DNA from: Bostrychus sinensis
Lineage: Eukaryota > Chordata > Actinopteri > Gobiiformes > Eleotridae
Direction of reading: 5' to 3'
Assembly: GCA_020698575.1 (NCBI GenBank)
Contig: CM036248.1
Location: forward strand, 14,227,729 to 14,291,728
DNA length: 64,000 nucleotides
The notes below the pieces were generated by a model. The model did not search any database. It saw only the letters and a program-made list of their open reading frames with translations, and was not told where the DNA came from. A program made the position numbers and the translations under genes. Positions 47,834-60,648 of this stretch are shown piece after piece; position 1 is the stretch's first letter; every line of letters starts with the position of its first letter.

Positions 47834-49758
47834 CCCAGGTAAAAATAAAGTGTACTAAAGACTACTTAAGTGTGCTAAAGTTTAGTATACAAAAGTGTGC
47901 TATTTTCGGATACTATTACCATACTTAGTATGCTGCTGATATATCATTAGCACAAATTAAGTCACACTTAAGTACACTTTAGTATACTTGACTGTGCTTT
48001 TTTTTGTACATCATTAACTCCGACTTAAGTATACCTGAGTATATTTCATTCATATTGATTTGAATAATACTTTGATCTATTTAAAGTGTATTAAAACTAT
48101 ACTATTAAAATATTTTTCAATAGACTAATATTTAGGGATGCACCGATACCACTTGTTTTCAAAACGATACGAGTACAAGTACTTCCATTTGAGTACTCGC
48201 CGATACCGAGTACCGATACGAGTACTTATATAGGGGTTACTTTATAGTTTATACAGACACACTACTGTATCTCATTCATCCCATACCGTGTCGTCTTTTT
48301 GCCCGCTATCCCCAGCTCTGCGATGCTAAGTTATTTTTACATCAGAGTGGTTTGAACACAGCTAACCATGGCTAAAATTTGCTCAACATGGACATGTTAT
48401 ACCTCACTTTAAAGCTTAGATTCTCCTCTATTCAGTTGCTAAAATCATTTTAAAGACAGATTGAGCATCTGCGCATCACCTGTGGAGATTCGCCAAGACA
48501 TACAGCAGCTAACACAGTTAGCAACGGTACTTTTTAAGCTTTATCAGACAACAACTGCTTCACACTCCGCGCTTATATAATTTTCGGGACAACTGTGACA
48601 ACAAAAGGACAACTGCCTAAGTTTCAGGACTCACGTATGATTTGGGATAAGTCTGGGTGAGCAAAATGTAGAGTCAGCTTTGCTTTTATCTCCATACAGT
48701 TCACTTTGAAATCCTTCTGCACGTCTCTCACTGCTCAGCTGAGAGGGGACGGTCACGTGACAGTGCTGTAGTGGTATCGGTTGTTGGTATCGGGCCACTT
48801 TTATGAATACGAGTACGAGTACTTGGACATGGTATCGGTACCGATACCCGATACTGGTATCGGTATCGGTGCATCCCTACTAATATTGTATAAAAAATAC
48901 ATTAAAAATATGTCAAAAATGTACTCAAAATACATACTAATATTGTATTTACTATAATATATTATATTTTTTTGTTTCAGTTTCTGTTTTTCTGCCATTC
49001 TTGCTGTAGCACCCATCCACATGCAATGACTGGAGGAGTTTCAAACCAGCAGCCCTTATGTTACTGGAACAATGATTAATCCGCTGTGCCATTGTCAGCC
49101 CATTGTTAGCCCATTATTCTCAGTATATTTATTTTAACCCAGGCAAAAAAAAGAAAACACTATAAATTTATACTGTAACACTTTGTACAATGGCGCTGTG
49201 TACGTATGTACACTAAGTACTATGTATTTTGCTCTGTGTACTATGTGACAATGGTGCAGCGGATTAAGCATTGTTCCAGCAACATGAGGGTTGCTGGTTT
49301 GAAACTCGCCCAAAGTACATACTTTTGTTGACATTGTCTCCTCCAGTCACCGTATGTGGATGGGTGCTACAGGAAAAATGGCAGAAAAACAGAAACTAAA
49401 ACATAAAAATATATAAAAAATATAAATACAATATTAGTATGTATTTTAAGTACATTTTTGACATATTTTTAATGTATTGTGTATACAATATTAGTGTACT
49501 GACAAATATTTTAAGTATAGTTTTAACACACTTTAAATAGAATCAAAGTATTATTCAAATCAATATGAATGAAATATACTTAAGTATACTTAAGCTGGAT
49601 TTAATGGTGTACGAAAAAAGCACAGTCGAGTATACTAAACTGTACTAAAGTGTGACTTCAGTTATGCTAATGATATATCAGCAGTATACTAAGTATGGTA
49701 ATAGTATCCGAAAACAACACACTTTAGCACACTTTAGCATACCTTATTTTTACCTGGG
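47834..49758. mobile_element. ~1.9-kb foldback element (long inverted repeats), with nested hAT insertion
   Basis: The left arm (47834-49097, about 509 bp without the insertion) is the inverted complement of the right arm (49246-49758, 513 bp), around a ~148-bp loop. Shared ends: CCCAGGTAAAAATAA on the left and its complement on the right. Each arm also carries, in inverted orientation, a tRNA-like stretch (right arm GGTTGCTGGTTTGAAACTC, 49289-49307). No transposase frame. The arms are similar but not identical, so this is not a simple assembly mirror. A target duplication at the ends is not evident. Confidence 0.85.
48133..48879. mobile_element. non-autonomous hAT element with intact target-site duplication
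   Basis: Terminal inverted repeats TAGGGATGCACCGATACC at both ends (exact over 18 bp). The 8-bp direct duplication CTAATATT lies at 48125-48132 and 48880-48887. TAGGG ends and 8-bp duplications are the hAT signature. 747 bp, no transposase. Subterminal regions repeat GATACGAGTAC and GGTATCGG motifs, possibly transposase-binding repeats. Inserted in the left arm of the foldback element. Confidence 0.92.
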
Positions 49759-51317
49759 GATTACAGTCAAATCTGGGGGATTTAAGCATATAAGACCTCA
49801 GGAATAGTGCATAAGTTGTGCAATCACCTATTATTTTTACTGACTGTTCATTGGACACAGTTTTATCTTCTTGTAGTATATGCAATATGCACTCAAGCCA
49901 ATTTACATCTATAACAAAAAGGTTTAAAAGGCATCTGGACATACAGTAGTTGTATCTGAAGACATTTAATCTCTTATCCAAGATTTACGAGCAGTGCTAA
50001 AACCTTTGTTGCGCTAAATGCTAATTTAAATGACACTGGACTGAACCACAATGCCCAGCTCTGGACTTATGTCTGCTTAGTACTTAGCAGTTGAATGCCT
50101 CCTCTATAATCGGAGTACAGTGTATATATGCAGCAGTAGCATTATCCAGTTCCACTCCGATTAAGAGAAATTCGAACTACAATGCCCAATCGGAGTCCCA
50201 GGTTGACATGCAGCATAAATTTCCTGTTATAATCAGTGTAAGGCCATCATTTTGTTTTCTCGACTTGCATGTACAATATGAGTTAGTGGGACTGTTGTTG
50301 ATCCATCTGAGAGGATCTTCAACTCTCAAAACTACTTCTTACCATGTTGTGGGCCTGTGACCTGGGAGTATGTGCACAGACATGAGTGGAGGAGTCATTA
50401 CTCACCAGTGAACCCTTAGCACGATCCTCCACTCTCTTATGCTGATGGCCTGCTGTTGTAGTGAAACTATTTGTGCCTTTTTTCAGAACATGTTTGTTTA
50501 ATCTGGCGAAAGATTGTGTCCCAGTCCACCTCCCCGGTTAAAAGAGGGTTATTCTAATTTGTTCAACTGGGTGTGTAGAAAGGGTAAGTAACAGTGCTTG
50601 CATTTGTTGCAAAAACTTGACAAAGGTAAGCATTTAAATTTTGCAGAAGAACTTTATCTCTTAATTTATGAGCTTCACCTCCGGCAGTCAACAAATTATG
50701 GCATTATTAATTTACCAAGTTATGCAAGAGGAATACAGATGAACAAGTGTTATATTCATTACTCTCATACATATATATATTATTTTCAGAGACAGTGAAC
50801 AAGAAAATACCAATTATAATAGGCATACAGTACAAGCACTAACATTAAATGGCTTTGGGAATTAACCTGTTTTCTCTTTGTCTATCCGTACATTGCAGTC
50901 CAGATGTATGCGTTTTCTCCATACCTGCATAATTGCCTTTCCTCTCGACTGGCCGCGGGGGAAGTAGCGCTCACACAACGTTACTGAGCTAATACTGATT
51001 GATGGAGTCGAGGCTTGCGTGGTTCCACAACATCGGGCATCGCCTCACACAGACATGACGAATTTGGGGGGGAACAAATTATAATGGCCGGCATCATTAT
51101 TAATTCCCTCTGGGCGAAATGGAAATATTGTGACTTCCTATGAACTGGTAGAGGACATACACGCAGTGCTTCCTGTTAAATCAGAAGATAATGGCAGCGT
51201 CATCTAATTTTCCCCCCATTGTTCACAACTGAATGTGAAGCCACTGTTGACACTTAAACCCTGTCTATCTTTTTTACCATAAATGCAAAATAATGTTTAA
51301 AGTAAGGAAAATGTTCT

Positions 51318-51482
51318 TTCATTTTTGCTTTTCTCCTCTGGGGTCACTGCCTCCGAGCATGCTGTAGTTTGCATATTAAAAAAAAGCATAGAGTTTACGC
51401 TGGATGCCCTTTCCTCTCCATTTATCCAGGCTTGGGACCACAAAGAGTACACTGGCTTGTGACCCTGTCGCTGGATTATTAT
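51318..51482 (-). repeat. RTE-tail-like repeat
   Basis: TTTGCTTTTCTCCTCTGGGGTC, then ACGCTGGATGCCCTTTCC and ATCCAGGCTTGGGACC, then AAAGAGTACACTGGCTTGTG. Confidence 0.65.
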
Positions 51483-52794
51483 TATTATTTTTTTTTTAAG
51501 TATTACCAAATATACAGTGCTGTGCAAAAGTTTTAGTTAAGAGTTGAAAATTCTGTTAACTAAAAGTGCATCAATAAATAGACTTTTTTTTTTTTTTTTG
51601 TTAAGAATATTTTTCAGATATTGTCATCATGTCATTAATGGGCCTAAGTCAAAATGAATAATTTTGCTCTGGATCCATATCATTGAATCAGGAGTGTTTT
51701 AAAAGATTCTGTACCATTTTAAGTTATGGACAGAAGAAACAAATTTAGTTTGTTTTTTACAAGTTGAGTGATATAAGGGATTTGTGTTTATATCTGTACT
51801 AGAAGATTTTGTTTAAGTTTCAGACCAGGTCTGGGCACTTTGCCATCACATGATAGGAACAGTGCCTCGGTAGAGGTGCTTCTACTTTGGATTTTCTTAG
51901 CTTTTTGTATTTTTGTACATTGATACACTTTTCTTTGTTAATAGCCTTTCTTAAAAACTTTTTTTTCTGTCTTTTGCACAGTGCTGTTTATAAATCTTGC
52001 TAAAATGGTATTTATACATCATTACCCCCATAGACTAAATACATTGTGTGGAAAACTCTGCATATACCAGTGTACAATAGTTGCAGGCTTTGGGGCTTTT
52101 GATATTGTCTCACTGCTCACACACAAAGAGCATGACGAGGGGAAATCACGGTGGGCTCTGTGTGACAATGAGTGATAGGAAGGAGATGACAAATAGCCAG
52201 CATTACACATGTCCATTTGGGGTGACATGATTTGAAATTAGTCACGCTGTCTGGCTCATTGTACAAACCCAGGTCTTTTCACACGACTCAGAACAATGTA
52301 AAAGGGAGATTGTGGGGGATGTTATGTCACACCTGGGAATTGTGTGCGGCCCAGAGGTTGTTCCAGTTCAGGCCATGTGAGGTCAGTGGGGAAAAGCATG
52401 AATCAAAAATGAATAAACTGAAAGGGAAAATACAAACAGAGGTTTTATTTTGGACTTGAATGAAATGAATTGAACTGAAAATGTCTGATTCAATCGTATA
52501 CATCATTAGGATTAAAGACAAAAAGAAATACAGACTACAACACACATCAAACCAGATTTTTGTCCATTTCTTTGCTATAGACACTATAAGTGAAAAAGCA
52601 TTTTTTTTCTAAAAATACGTTCTTCCCATTATTCTATTTTTGTTAGAGTTTAATTTTTTTATATAGATATAAACCCTTTTTCCAGAAAGTCTGTGTAAAA
52701 TGTAAATAAAACAGAAAGTAATGACATTATCTAGTACAACCATTGAAATTAACCATATCTTATTCACATTAGAACATAAACAATACAATCTTGT

Positions 52795-52875
52795 ACTTTG
52801 TGTGCTACTCCCAAGCTTGGATAAATCGAGAAGGTTACATCAGGAAGCGCATCCAGTATGCAATTGCGATTTGGA
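52795..52875 (+). repeat. RTE-tail-like repeat fragment
   Basis: TGCTACTCCCAAGCTTGGATAAATCGAGAAGGTTACATCAGGAAGCGCATCCAG, in pieces matching the family's middle block. Confidence 0.55.
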
Positions 52876-52976
52876 AGTTATTTCGATTTTTGTGCATAGA
52901 CAGTAACAATGGCACTCTGTATATAAGGAAATATAAGAGCTGCATGGTGTTAGGTTTGCATATCAGCTTTTTGATC

Positions 52977-52978
<2 letters not shown>

Positions 52979-53027
<49 letters not shown>
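52979..53027 (+). repeat. (AAT)n microsatellite
   Basis: About 16 AAT units. Confidence 0.95.
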
Positions 53028-53029
53028 GG

Positions 53030-53335
53030 CATCAGTCTTTAGTGTACTCAAAGTCGCTTTACATTAGCTGCATTAATTCATTCAGTCACCTTCCTCAGTC
53101 ACAGACAAATTAAGACATGGCTGCCACTCTGCACCTACGTCGTGTCCAACCTCCACCAAACACACAATCACATTAACACATTCATACAGGCAAGGTGGGT
53201 GAAGTGGCTTGCCCAAGGACACAACGGCAGTATGAACTGGGGAGTGTGAGATTCGAACTGCCAAGGATGATTGCACCTCGTCCTGTCACTTTTACAACAA
53301 GAAACTTATGGGTTACTCAGCCATTCTCCCACCTT
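53030..53335 (-). repeat. SINE-like interspersed repeat
   Basis: CAAAGTCGCTTTACATTAG, then CATTCATACAGGCAAGGTGGG and TGAAGTGGCTTGCCCAAGG, GAGATTCGAACTGCCAAGG (complement of a tRNA-like B box). Preceded by the AAT run, a common tail arrangement. Confidence 0.6.
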
Positions 53336-54216
53336 CTAAATTACTGTAGATAAATTAGTGAGTGGTTGTCTGCGGTCTCTGTGTTAGCGCTACAATTAAA
53401 CTGGTAATTGTCAAGGGCGTACCCAGCTCATGGCCATATGAGCTTACATAGGCTCCAGCCCCTTGTGCCCCATAACGGAGCAGTAGAAAAACAAATTAAT
53501 GAATGTATGAGTGAAAGCAATACATAAAACAAGAATAATTCAGGTCACAGAGGGATCAATTTAATAAAACTACTGTCGTTGCACAAGACAAATCTACCTC
53601 TCTGCCCTGATTATGGTTAGTCTATAACTTTGATGTACAGTTCACATCAATGCCTTAAGGTCAATAGTCCCTTAAGTAAAGCCGCAAGCAAGAAAACCTG
53701 TGCTTATTTTTCTAAGAGGAAAAAAAAAGCTTCTGGCCATTAGACAGGAACATTTCTTTTAAAAGCAAAGTCAGTCTTCATACTGATTGTCTCCTTCACT
53801 AATGCTGGCCATGAATCAAACTGTTGCAGCTATTAAGGAGTTGATTCACTTATGAGGCTTTTTAAGAATGTGGAAGCAGACCGGAGCCTTCACTTGTGCC
53901 TTTGTCACCACTCTGACAGTTTTAGAGCCCTATAAAATGGTTTGTTTACTTCTGTGAGCTGTGTGTGCCGCATCTAAATTCGTATATGACAGCCAAATTA
54001 CATTCAAAGCACAGTTTAATTGCGACAAATAAAACCATACGCTTGTTTTGTGGACGGTGTTTTACTTAAGACAATAGACTCTTCCTGTATAGACTCTTTT
54101 GGTGTTTGTAAACAATACTGATGAAGTTGACAGAATGGTGCCAAAAGCTAAGCAGACCACTACACATTTTCAGTGGAGGAGGAGGATTACACATTAGTCA
54201 ACTAATAATGTTAATT

Positions 54217-54465
54217 ATAATGGTGGTTTTGGCAGCTGACACCAATCAACATTTACATTATGTAATGTCAGAGGCAGGTGAGAAAATATTCAGAGTGTAT
54301 TGATAGTAGATGTAGAGATATAGCCATTTTATTATTGAAATTAGCATTTATAATTAGCATTTTTCTCTACATGTGTAATGTCAGAGTCTGGTTAGAAAAC
54401 ATTAGCCTTGATATGAACAACAACAACAACCATTAATGTTGCTAAAATCTGAAAATATCTTATTT
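54217..54465 (+). repeat. local tandem duplication, copy 1
   Basis: GGTGGTTTTGGCAGCTGACA, GTAATGTCAGAGGC, GAAAATATTCAGAGTGTATTGA and a later GTAATGTCAGAGTCTGGTTAGA reappear in order in 54888-55140. Confidence 0.7.
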
Positions 54466-54895
54466 AAAGGTCCCCCAATTATCCCAAATGGACTTTTAAC
54501 CATGTTATGAAGTTTTTGCATTTCAAAAACATACTTGGAGTAGTCTTTTGTTTTATTCATGCATGTTTGAGAAATATTTTATCCTCTTTCTCAAAAGCTC
54601 AAATGCTCGGTCTCACCACTCTGTAGACATAGACACCTGAAACCAGGAAGTAGTGCAATGCTATATAGCCATTTTATGCTCTGTCCAGTCCCCACCATTG
54701 CCAGCAGGGGGTGTCATACACCTAATCCAAGCATTATCTGCAAAGTCAACAAGTAACAGCTCCCCAAAAGAAGACATTTTCCATGCATTTTTATTATTTT
54801 AAGTTATCAAACATGTAAAAAATAATGCAAAGAAGTCCAAAAGTATTTTAAAAATCCACAAAAAAAGCATAATAAAGGACCTTTGGTCATGACGA
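54466..54895 (-). mobile_element. TTAA-flanked non-autonomous element, copy 2
   Basis: TIR-like ends AAAGGTCCCCCAATTAT and the complement of GCATAATAAAGGACCTTT. The inside is the reverse complement of 36283-36760: TATAGCCATTTTATGCTCTG, GTAACAGCTCCCC, GAAGACATTTTCCATG. It separates the two copies of a local tandem duplication. Confidence 0.6.
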
Positions 54896-55140
54896 TGGTT
54901 TTGGCAACTGACAACCAAGCAACATGTACTTTAGGTAATGTCAGAGGCGGGTTAGAAAATATTCAGAGTGTATTGACATTTAGCCAGCAATGTAGTAATT
55001 AGCACAGTTAATTACTCTATAAGCTACAAGTTAAATAAAACAAGTTTCAGATTTTCTAATGTGTGTAATGTCAGAGCCTGGTTAGACTGGTCAACAACAC
55101 ACATTCATTTTTGCCATCTACAAATGTCTTATTTTAATGC
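54896..55140 (+). repeat. local tandem duplication, copy 2
   Basis: Diverged copy of 54217-54465, on the other side of the TTAA element. Confidence 0.7.
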
Positions 55141-55949
55141 TTTTACTTTGCTCCCTTGTAAAAATGAAATGGGAAAAACTCTTATTACATAACTGCTTGT
55201 TTGATTATGTGACTCATGCAGGTCTATAGGGCAGCCATTTTGCAGTAACCTGAAATAACCACCAACTTTGTGCAGCTGAGATGTGACATGTTTTCTAACT
55301 TTCTGTCTGTCTGTCTCTACTTATTTTGAATATGAAGATTACCGACTGGGTATGAATGCTCTGCCTCTGCTAACAAGCATTTAGGATCAATCAAAACAAA
55401 TTAACAGCATGCACAGCTAACAGGGTCAGCCCAAATGAGATCAGACGCGCTTACAGGGACGGTCAAAGGGAAATAAATGATTAACGCAAACGTGAGCTGT
55501 CAATCTCACTGAAATCTGTTTATTCATTGGTGAACCACTTTCATTAGGACCAGGCATACATTTGCAGACTAATGGAGAAAATGGCTTTGCGGGATAATTA
55601 CAGTGTTTTTTTTACTAATGAAATATTCAGACAGAGAGCTATAATTAAAAAGCATGGCTCATATCAATAGCCTAAAAGGGCAATGGATTCCCCTTGGGCT
55701 TTAAGGGTGTTTAAGGTGGATTCATTTGTTTTCTAAAGCCAGAATACCACCCAAAAAATGTCAATCTCAAGCATTTTTAGAGGCTGCTTAGATGGAAACT
55801 CTTTCAATAAAATATTTCTGTTGTATTTTGGACTTACTTTCAGATCAACCTCAAATACTTGGAGAATACTGGAGAAGGCACTGGTGTAATCTTGTCTATG
55901 GTATACAGGTTTAAGAAAATGGAAGCAGCTGGGACAGTTATCTCTGTGG

Positions 55950-56025
55950 GACGGCAGTGGCTCAGGAGGTAGAGCAGTACATCCCCTGAGCAAAAGGCTG
56001 GAGGTTTGAACCACCCTCCAGTTAA
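55950..56025 (+). repeat. tRNA-derived SINE head
   Basis: GGCAGTGGCTCAGGAGGTAGAGCAG is A-box-like and GGCTGGAGGTTTGAACCACC B-box-like. The body is short or lost. Confidence 0.6.
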
Positions 56026-56044
56026 CAGATATAAAATAATTTCA

Positions 56045-56515
56045 TATTTTTAAAGGGGGAAAAAGCATTTAATGTTCAAAAGGAGCAGAAAAAAAGTCAA
56101 GCTTATTTATTTCTACCCCTTTTATACATTTTTTATGTTATCCATGATCACAATCAGCAATATGTACAAACATAAATGTATTAAAACTGCCTGCCTAAGT
56201 CAGACTGTTTTCAAACAAACCACTAAGGATACCAATAAAAAGTCTTAACACCTTTCTCGAGGTATTTCTCTAATAATGATTTTTTGTACATCATTCTAAA
56301 CTGAAATATGGTTTTTAATTGTTTAAACACCTCTTTAAGACTATTCCACAGATTTACTCCACATATGGTTATACTCATTTTTCTTACTGTTGCGCATACT
56401 TTTATTTTTTTAAAGTTTAACTCACCCCTTACTACAATTAGATTAATATTCCTTATAGAAACCTATGTTCCGAAAATGTAATTTTAGTATTAATTGCTGT
56501 AACCATACAAGGCTT
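56045..56515 (-). pseudogene. LINE ORF2 C-terminal fragment and 3' tail
   Basis: On minus, 56372-56230 reads CGVNLWNSLKEVFKQLKTIF and then a Met/Lys/Tyr-rich segment ending LLEKYLEKGVKT. The NLWNSL...FK..K..YK pattern is typical of the end of fish LINE reverse-transcriptase proteins. It is followed by an AT-rich 3' UTR down to about 56045. Clade not determined. 5'-truncated, inactive. Confidence 0.5.
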
Positions 56516-56537
56516 TTTTTTTTTTTTTCAGGAAATT

Positions 56538-57452
56538 AGGCAAGGCAAGGCAAGGCAGGTTTATTTGTATAGCACAATTCATACACAGAGCAATTCAAAG
56601 TGCTTTACAGAAAATAAAAGGCAAATTTAAAAGTACAAAACACAATTAAAACAATAAAATCAAATTTAAAAAGTATAATTAAGAATCAATTTAAAATTAA
56701 ATTAAAAGAGAAGAGTGCAGATAAAACACTTTCAGTTGTCATATGCACAGTTAAAAAGAACAGTTTTAAGTCTGGACTTGAACATTGTCAGAGTAGAGGC
56801 CTGTCTAACATCGTCAAGGAGACTGTTCCAGAGTTTAGCTGCATAAAACTGAGTTTAGTCCTGACTCTGGGCACCAGCAGAAGACCTGTCCCTGAGGTTC
56901 TCAGAGTCCGAGATGCTTCATATGGGACCAACAGGTCAGAGATGTACTTTGGTGCTAAGCCATGGAGAGACTTGTACACAAGCAGAGCTGTTTTAAAGTC
57001 TATTCTCTGAGCAACAGGAAGCCAGTGCAGAGACCTGAGGACAGGACTAATATGGTCGTACTTCCTGGTTTTGGTGAGGACCCGAGCAGCAGCGTTCTGG
57101 ACGTACTGCAGCTGTCTTACAGCTCGCTTAGTGGGTCCAGTGAGCAGACCCTTACATAACCTGCTGGAGATGAACGCATGAATAAGTCTCTCTAGGTCTG
57201 GTTTAGACAGTATACCTTTGATTCTGGCAATGTTTTTGAGATGGTAAAATGCTGTTGATGTTATAGATTTAATGTGACTGCTGAAGTTCAAGTCAGAGTC
57301 CATGATTACGCCGAGATTTCTAACCTGACTTGTAGGTTTTAGTGAAAGAGACTCGAGGTGACTACAGACACCTTGTCTTTGTTTCTGTGGGCCAAAGATG
57401 ATTATTTCATTCTTGTCTGTATTTAGCTGGAGAAAGTTGTTTCTCATCAATT
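56538..57452 (-). mobile_element. 5'-truncated L2-type LINE copy
   Basis: Minus-strand frame 57450-56788 covers the last ~220 residues of an L2-clade ORF2: NFLQLNTDKNEIIIFGPQK, LGVIMDSDLNFSSHIKSITS, the QNAAARVLTKTRKYDHISPV and LHWLPVAQRIDFKTALLVYK blocks, and LVPYEASRTLRT. This lies downstream of the reverse-transcriptase core. A small deletion near 56845-56860 shifts the frame before the C-terminus. The 3' UTR (56538-56780) has the usual fish L2 tail TTTATTTGTATAGCACA with CAAGG repeats at the end (56541-56556). Confidence 0.9.
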
Positions 57453-58164
57453 AAAAAGCTGTCCCTTTTGGTTACTCCACTTCCACTTGTATCTTGTATA
57501 ACAAATGTTGAAATGTAAAGTGAAACACAAGTTTGTATAACAAAAAATTACCAAACCTAAAAAGAAAACTTGTACCAATGCAATTCTGCTGCTGTGCATG
57601 TTATACATGATTATTTTCCTTATTTTTTATTCATGTAGTTTTATTGTTTAAAAAAATTGATGGTTTTCAAAGGATTTCCAACTGTGGACGCCATGATTTC
57701 TGACCACTGCTTTAGCCTCATCAGCACATGAAAATCAGTATCATGGTTAACTTGTTACAGTATACATTGTTGGTGGTGGAGCTGACAGTCTCTCCCCATA
57801 AAAGCAGTCACCCATTACACATTTGCCAAGGGAAATCAGTACTGGCCAATCGATTTCACTCCTGTGTGCGTGTTTATTTCAGCAGTATAAACCTGCTGCC
57901 ATGAGCTCGTTAAATGTGACGCTCTAATGATCTCAGTTGCTGCCTGATGCAGTCTGACTTACTTGATCTTTTACGGCAAAGTCTCACAAAGTGGAAGAGA
58001 GGTGGAAGTGGAAAGGTCAGACGCGAAGCTGCGGAAACAGAAATCAGATGTCAGTCAATAAAGAACAAGAGACAATGTGGTTAAAAAGGGAATTAAAGTT
58101 TCTCACCTACTTACTGTATAATTATGAGCTTTATACTTACTGGCTTTGTATTGGTTCTGTTAAA

Positions 58165-58320
58165 GCAAGTCCAGGTTTACATTTAAATTGTTTAGTGCTA
58201 TTTTCTCCTCCTGGCTTAAGCCTTGGTAAGGATTTTTCCTGGTTTAGTCCTGGTTACATCAATAGTTACCCAATTCAAATGTAATCCTGGGGTCAATTCT
58301 GGTTTAGTCTCTAATTAGCC
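58165..58320 (-). repeat. minisatellite fragment of the GACTAAACCAGG family, inverted
   Basis: TCCTGGTTTAGTCCTGGTTAC, GGTCAATTCTGGTTTAGTC; complement of the array unit. Further scattered units at 58790-58830. Confidence 0.55.
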
Positions 58321-59319
58321 CCTTTTGCACTGCTTTTTTGTGGGATATTGTTATCAGTTTTATTCCTCGATGGAGTAACAGAGGAATCACAGAGGTTATA
58401 GTGGTTGACCCATACACTGACTAGCTCAGCATTGTAGAAAACCAATGACTTATGATGTAGGGCAGATCGATTAGAGCACAATAACAAGAATAGCTTGTTA
58501 TAAAATAGTTTTAACATTTAGTGTTTTTTTGGGGTTGTTTATTGCTAATGTTCTGTTGTAAAATCCCCTTGTTTGGAAGATACTGTACATGAGAAAAAAT
58601 GGTCAGATCATTTTGTTAAGCACCAAAAAGCAGAATAAAAGATGACTTTTGATGTCTTTTTCCTGAGTGGTGCATGGCGCAAAAATGGGACACAAGGTTG
58701 AGTGAGACCTGGACAGTGGTGAAAAAAAAATCTCACCAATATCACAGAAAGGGGCATACAAGAAGATATGTCTTTATTGTCATTTACCTTTGGGTTTAGT
58801 ACTGGTTTTTTCCCAGTTTAGAAATATTGTAAGCATTTTATTGGACAGGAATTTGAGTGTTCATCCTATATGCATTGTAGCAACAGTGACCCAGGACAGG
58901 ACTTCAAAAAATCACTTTCAATTTATCTTCAGTTGTCTACATCTCTTGTCTTTCATCACATGACCAAAGTGTTTACATCCCCAGTGTAACAGCGCCCTTC
59001 CTGCCCCTTCCCTCTCTCTCTCTCAGATGTATCCCGCGGTTCGACTGAAGAGCTGTGATTTAGCAGAGGTAGTGGCTGTAGCGGCGATCGGCTCGGTAGA
59101 TAGCTCTGTGCTTTGGGTTTGCTTGAGCAGCGCGGATCAGACATGTGTGAGTAATCCAGGTGAACATTACTGGGACACTATTATTGGGTCAACAAACCAG
59201 GTCACACACAAACACAGGGACCAAACAGGAACTGGCAGTCTAACACGTATATCAAATGCTCTATTGTCCATTTTATGAATCTGACAAAACAATAAAAGCA
59301 TCACTGCTGCTTACAATTT

Positions 59320-59650
59320 CTCATTTTGGCTGTTTTCTTTGGGGATTTCCAAAGCTAATCAACCCTATTCTGTGCATCCTCTTCTCTCACTCCAAATAAC
59401 TTTATGTCCTCTTTCACTACATTCATAAATCTCCTCTTTGGTTTTTCGCTAGGCCTGGCAGCTCTAACTTCAGCATCATCAGTATCCCTCCACTGTACAT
59501 GTTCAAACCATCTCACTCTAGTCTCTCTGACAAAAATCTGCCAAAACATTTCACTTGAGCTGTCCCTCTTTTGTACTCATTCCTAATCCTGTCCATCCTC
59601 GTCACTCCCGAAGAAAAGCCTAACATCTTCAGTTCTGCTACCAATAAAAG
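59320..59650 (-). pseudogene. RTE-type LINE ORF2 C-terminal fragment
   Basis: On minus, 59549-59355 reads VRETRVRWFEHVQWRDTDDA, then KPKRRFMNVVKEDIKLFGVR and EEDAQNRVD. This matches the well-known fish RTE C-terminus (LRWFGHVQRR, RPKRRFMDVVKEDMK, GVREEDAEDRVRWR). An early stop follows NRVD, and GNPQRK corresponds to the family's CGDP.R.K end at 59325-59360. It explains the repeated CGDP-type tails elsewhere in the window. Confidence 0.8.
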
Positions 59651-60198
59651 GCAATAAAATGAATCTAAATCAGACCACAATTATTCTCTGAAGTGTACAC
59701 ACCAATGTGTCTTCTCTCTTTTCAAAAGTGAGGAGTCCCAAATATCGACTGTGGTAAAAATGCTGCAGGCCCATGACAACAGCAGTGGCGCCAATTTTGG
59801 AACAAACCGAGACCAAATGTAGCTCAACCCTTGTAAATCTACAAAAAGCAAGTCTGTGTATTTTTTTCCATTCTTTTTTTTTATCACTGAAGGTCACAGT
59901 CCCTTCTAGCAACTAAAGTAATCAATTTCCCTTTGAGCCCAAAAAATCCCTTGTGTTTTATTGACCCATATCTTTTAACCTCTTTCTCTGGTCACCCCAA
60001 GAGTCCAAAAATAGGAGCGTCACAACAGTACTGGGATACAAAATGTTTACATGCCACAGATTTGGATGCTTTTGAAGGATTCATTATTCTAATTTTGTAT
60101 GCAGATTGACTGCACGCACCTGCGAGAGTGTACACCGTGTTGATTATTTTCTTTGGTGTGAAAATGCATGAGTGCAGAATTGCTGGTTTTGATTGAAG

Positions 60199-60222
60199 GA
60201 CAAGAAGAAGAAGAAGAAGAAG
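60199..60222 (+). repeat. (AAG)n run
   Basis: Eight AAG units; a GA-rich AGAGAGAGAT repeat follows at 60528-60562 and a poly-A at 60619-60644. Confidence 0.9.
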
Positions 60223-60529
60223 AGACGGATGGAGAAGCCAATCTGTTCCTGTGCAGATTAACTCTCTCATTCCAGTTTTTTTTTTCTTCCTACAAAACAC
60301 CCACCATCTCAAGTGTCTGTCTCTACTCCTCTCTCTTCATCCTCCCGTCATCACGCCTGCCGGTTTCCTCCCTTATTGCTTCTGTATGCTATCTTTCTCT
60401 TGCCTCTCTCACTGTCAATCAGGCTATATACCTGGATGGGCCCCTGTGTATTTGTGTGTGGGAAGAGTGGCGAATGTGGAGCTGCGGAGGTGGAGACAGA
60501 GAGAGAAAAAAGTCCCCCTGTGTTGTGTC

Positions 60530-60561
<32 letters not shown>

Positions 60562-60617
60562 AGCTTTTCTGGTTTGCAAAAGGGGGCAGAGTGAGAAATA
60601 TAAAAAGGGACACACGC

Positions 60618-60648
<31 letters not shown>

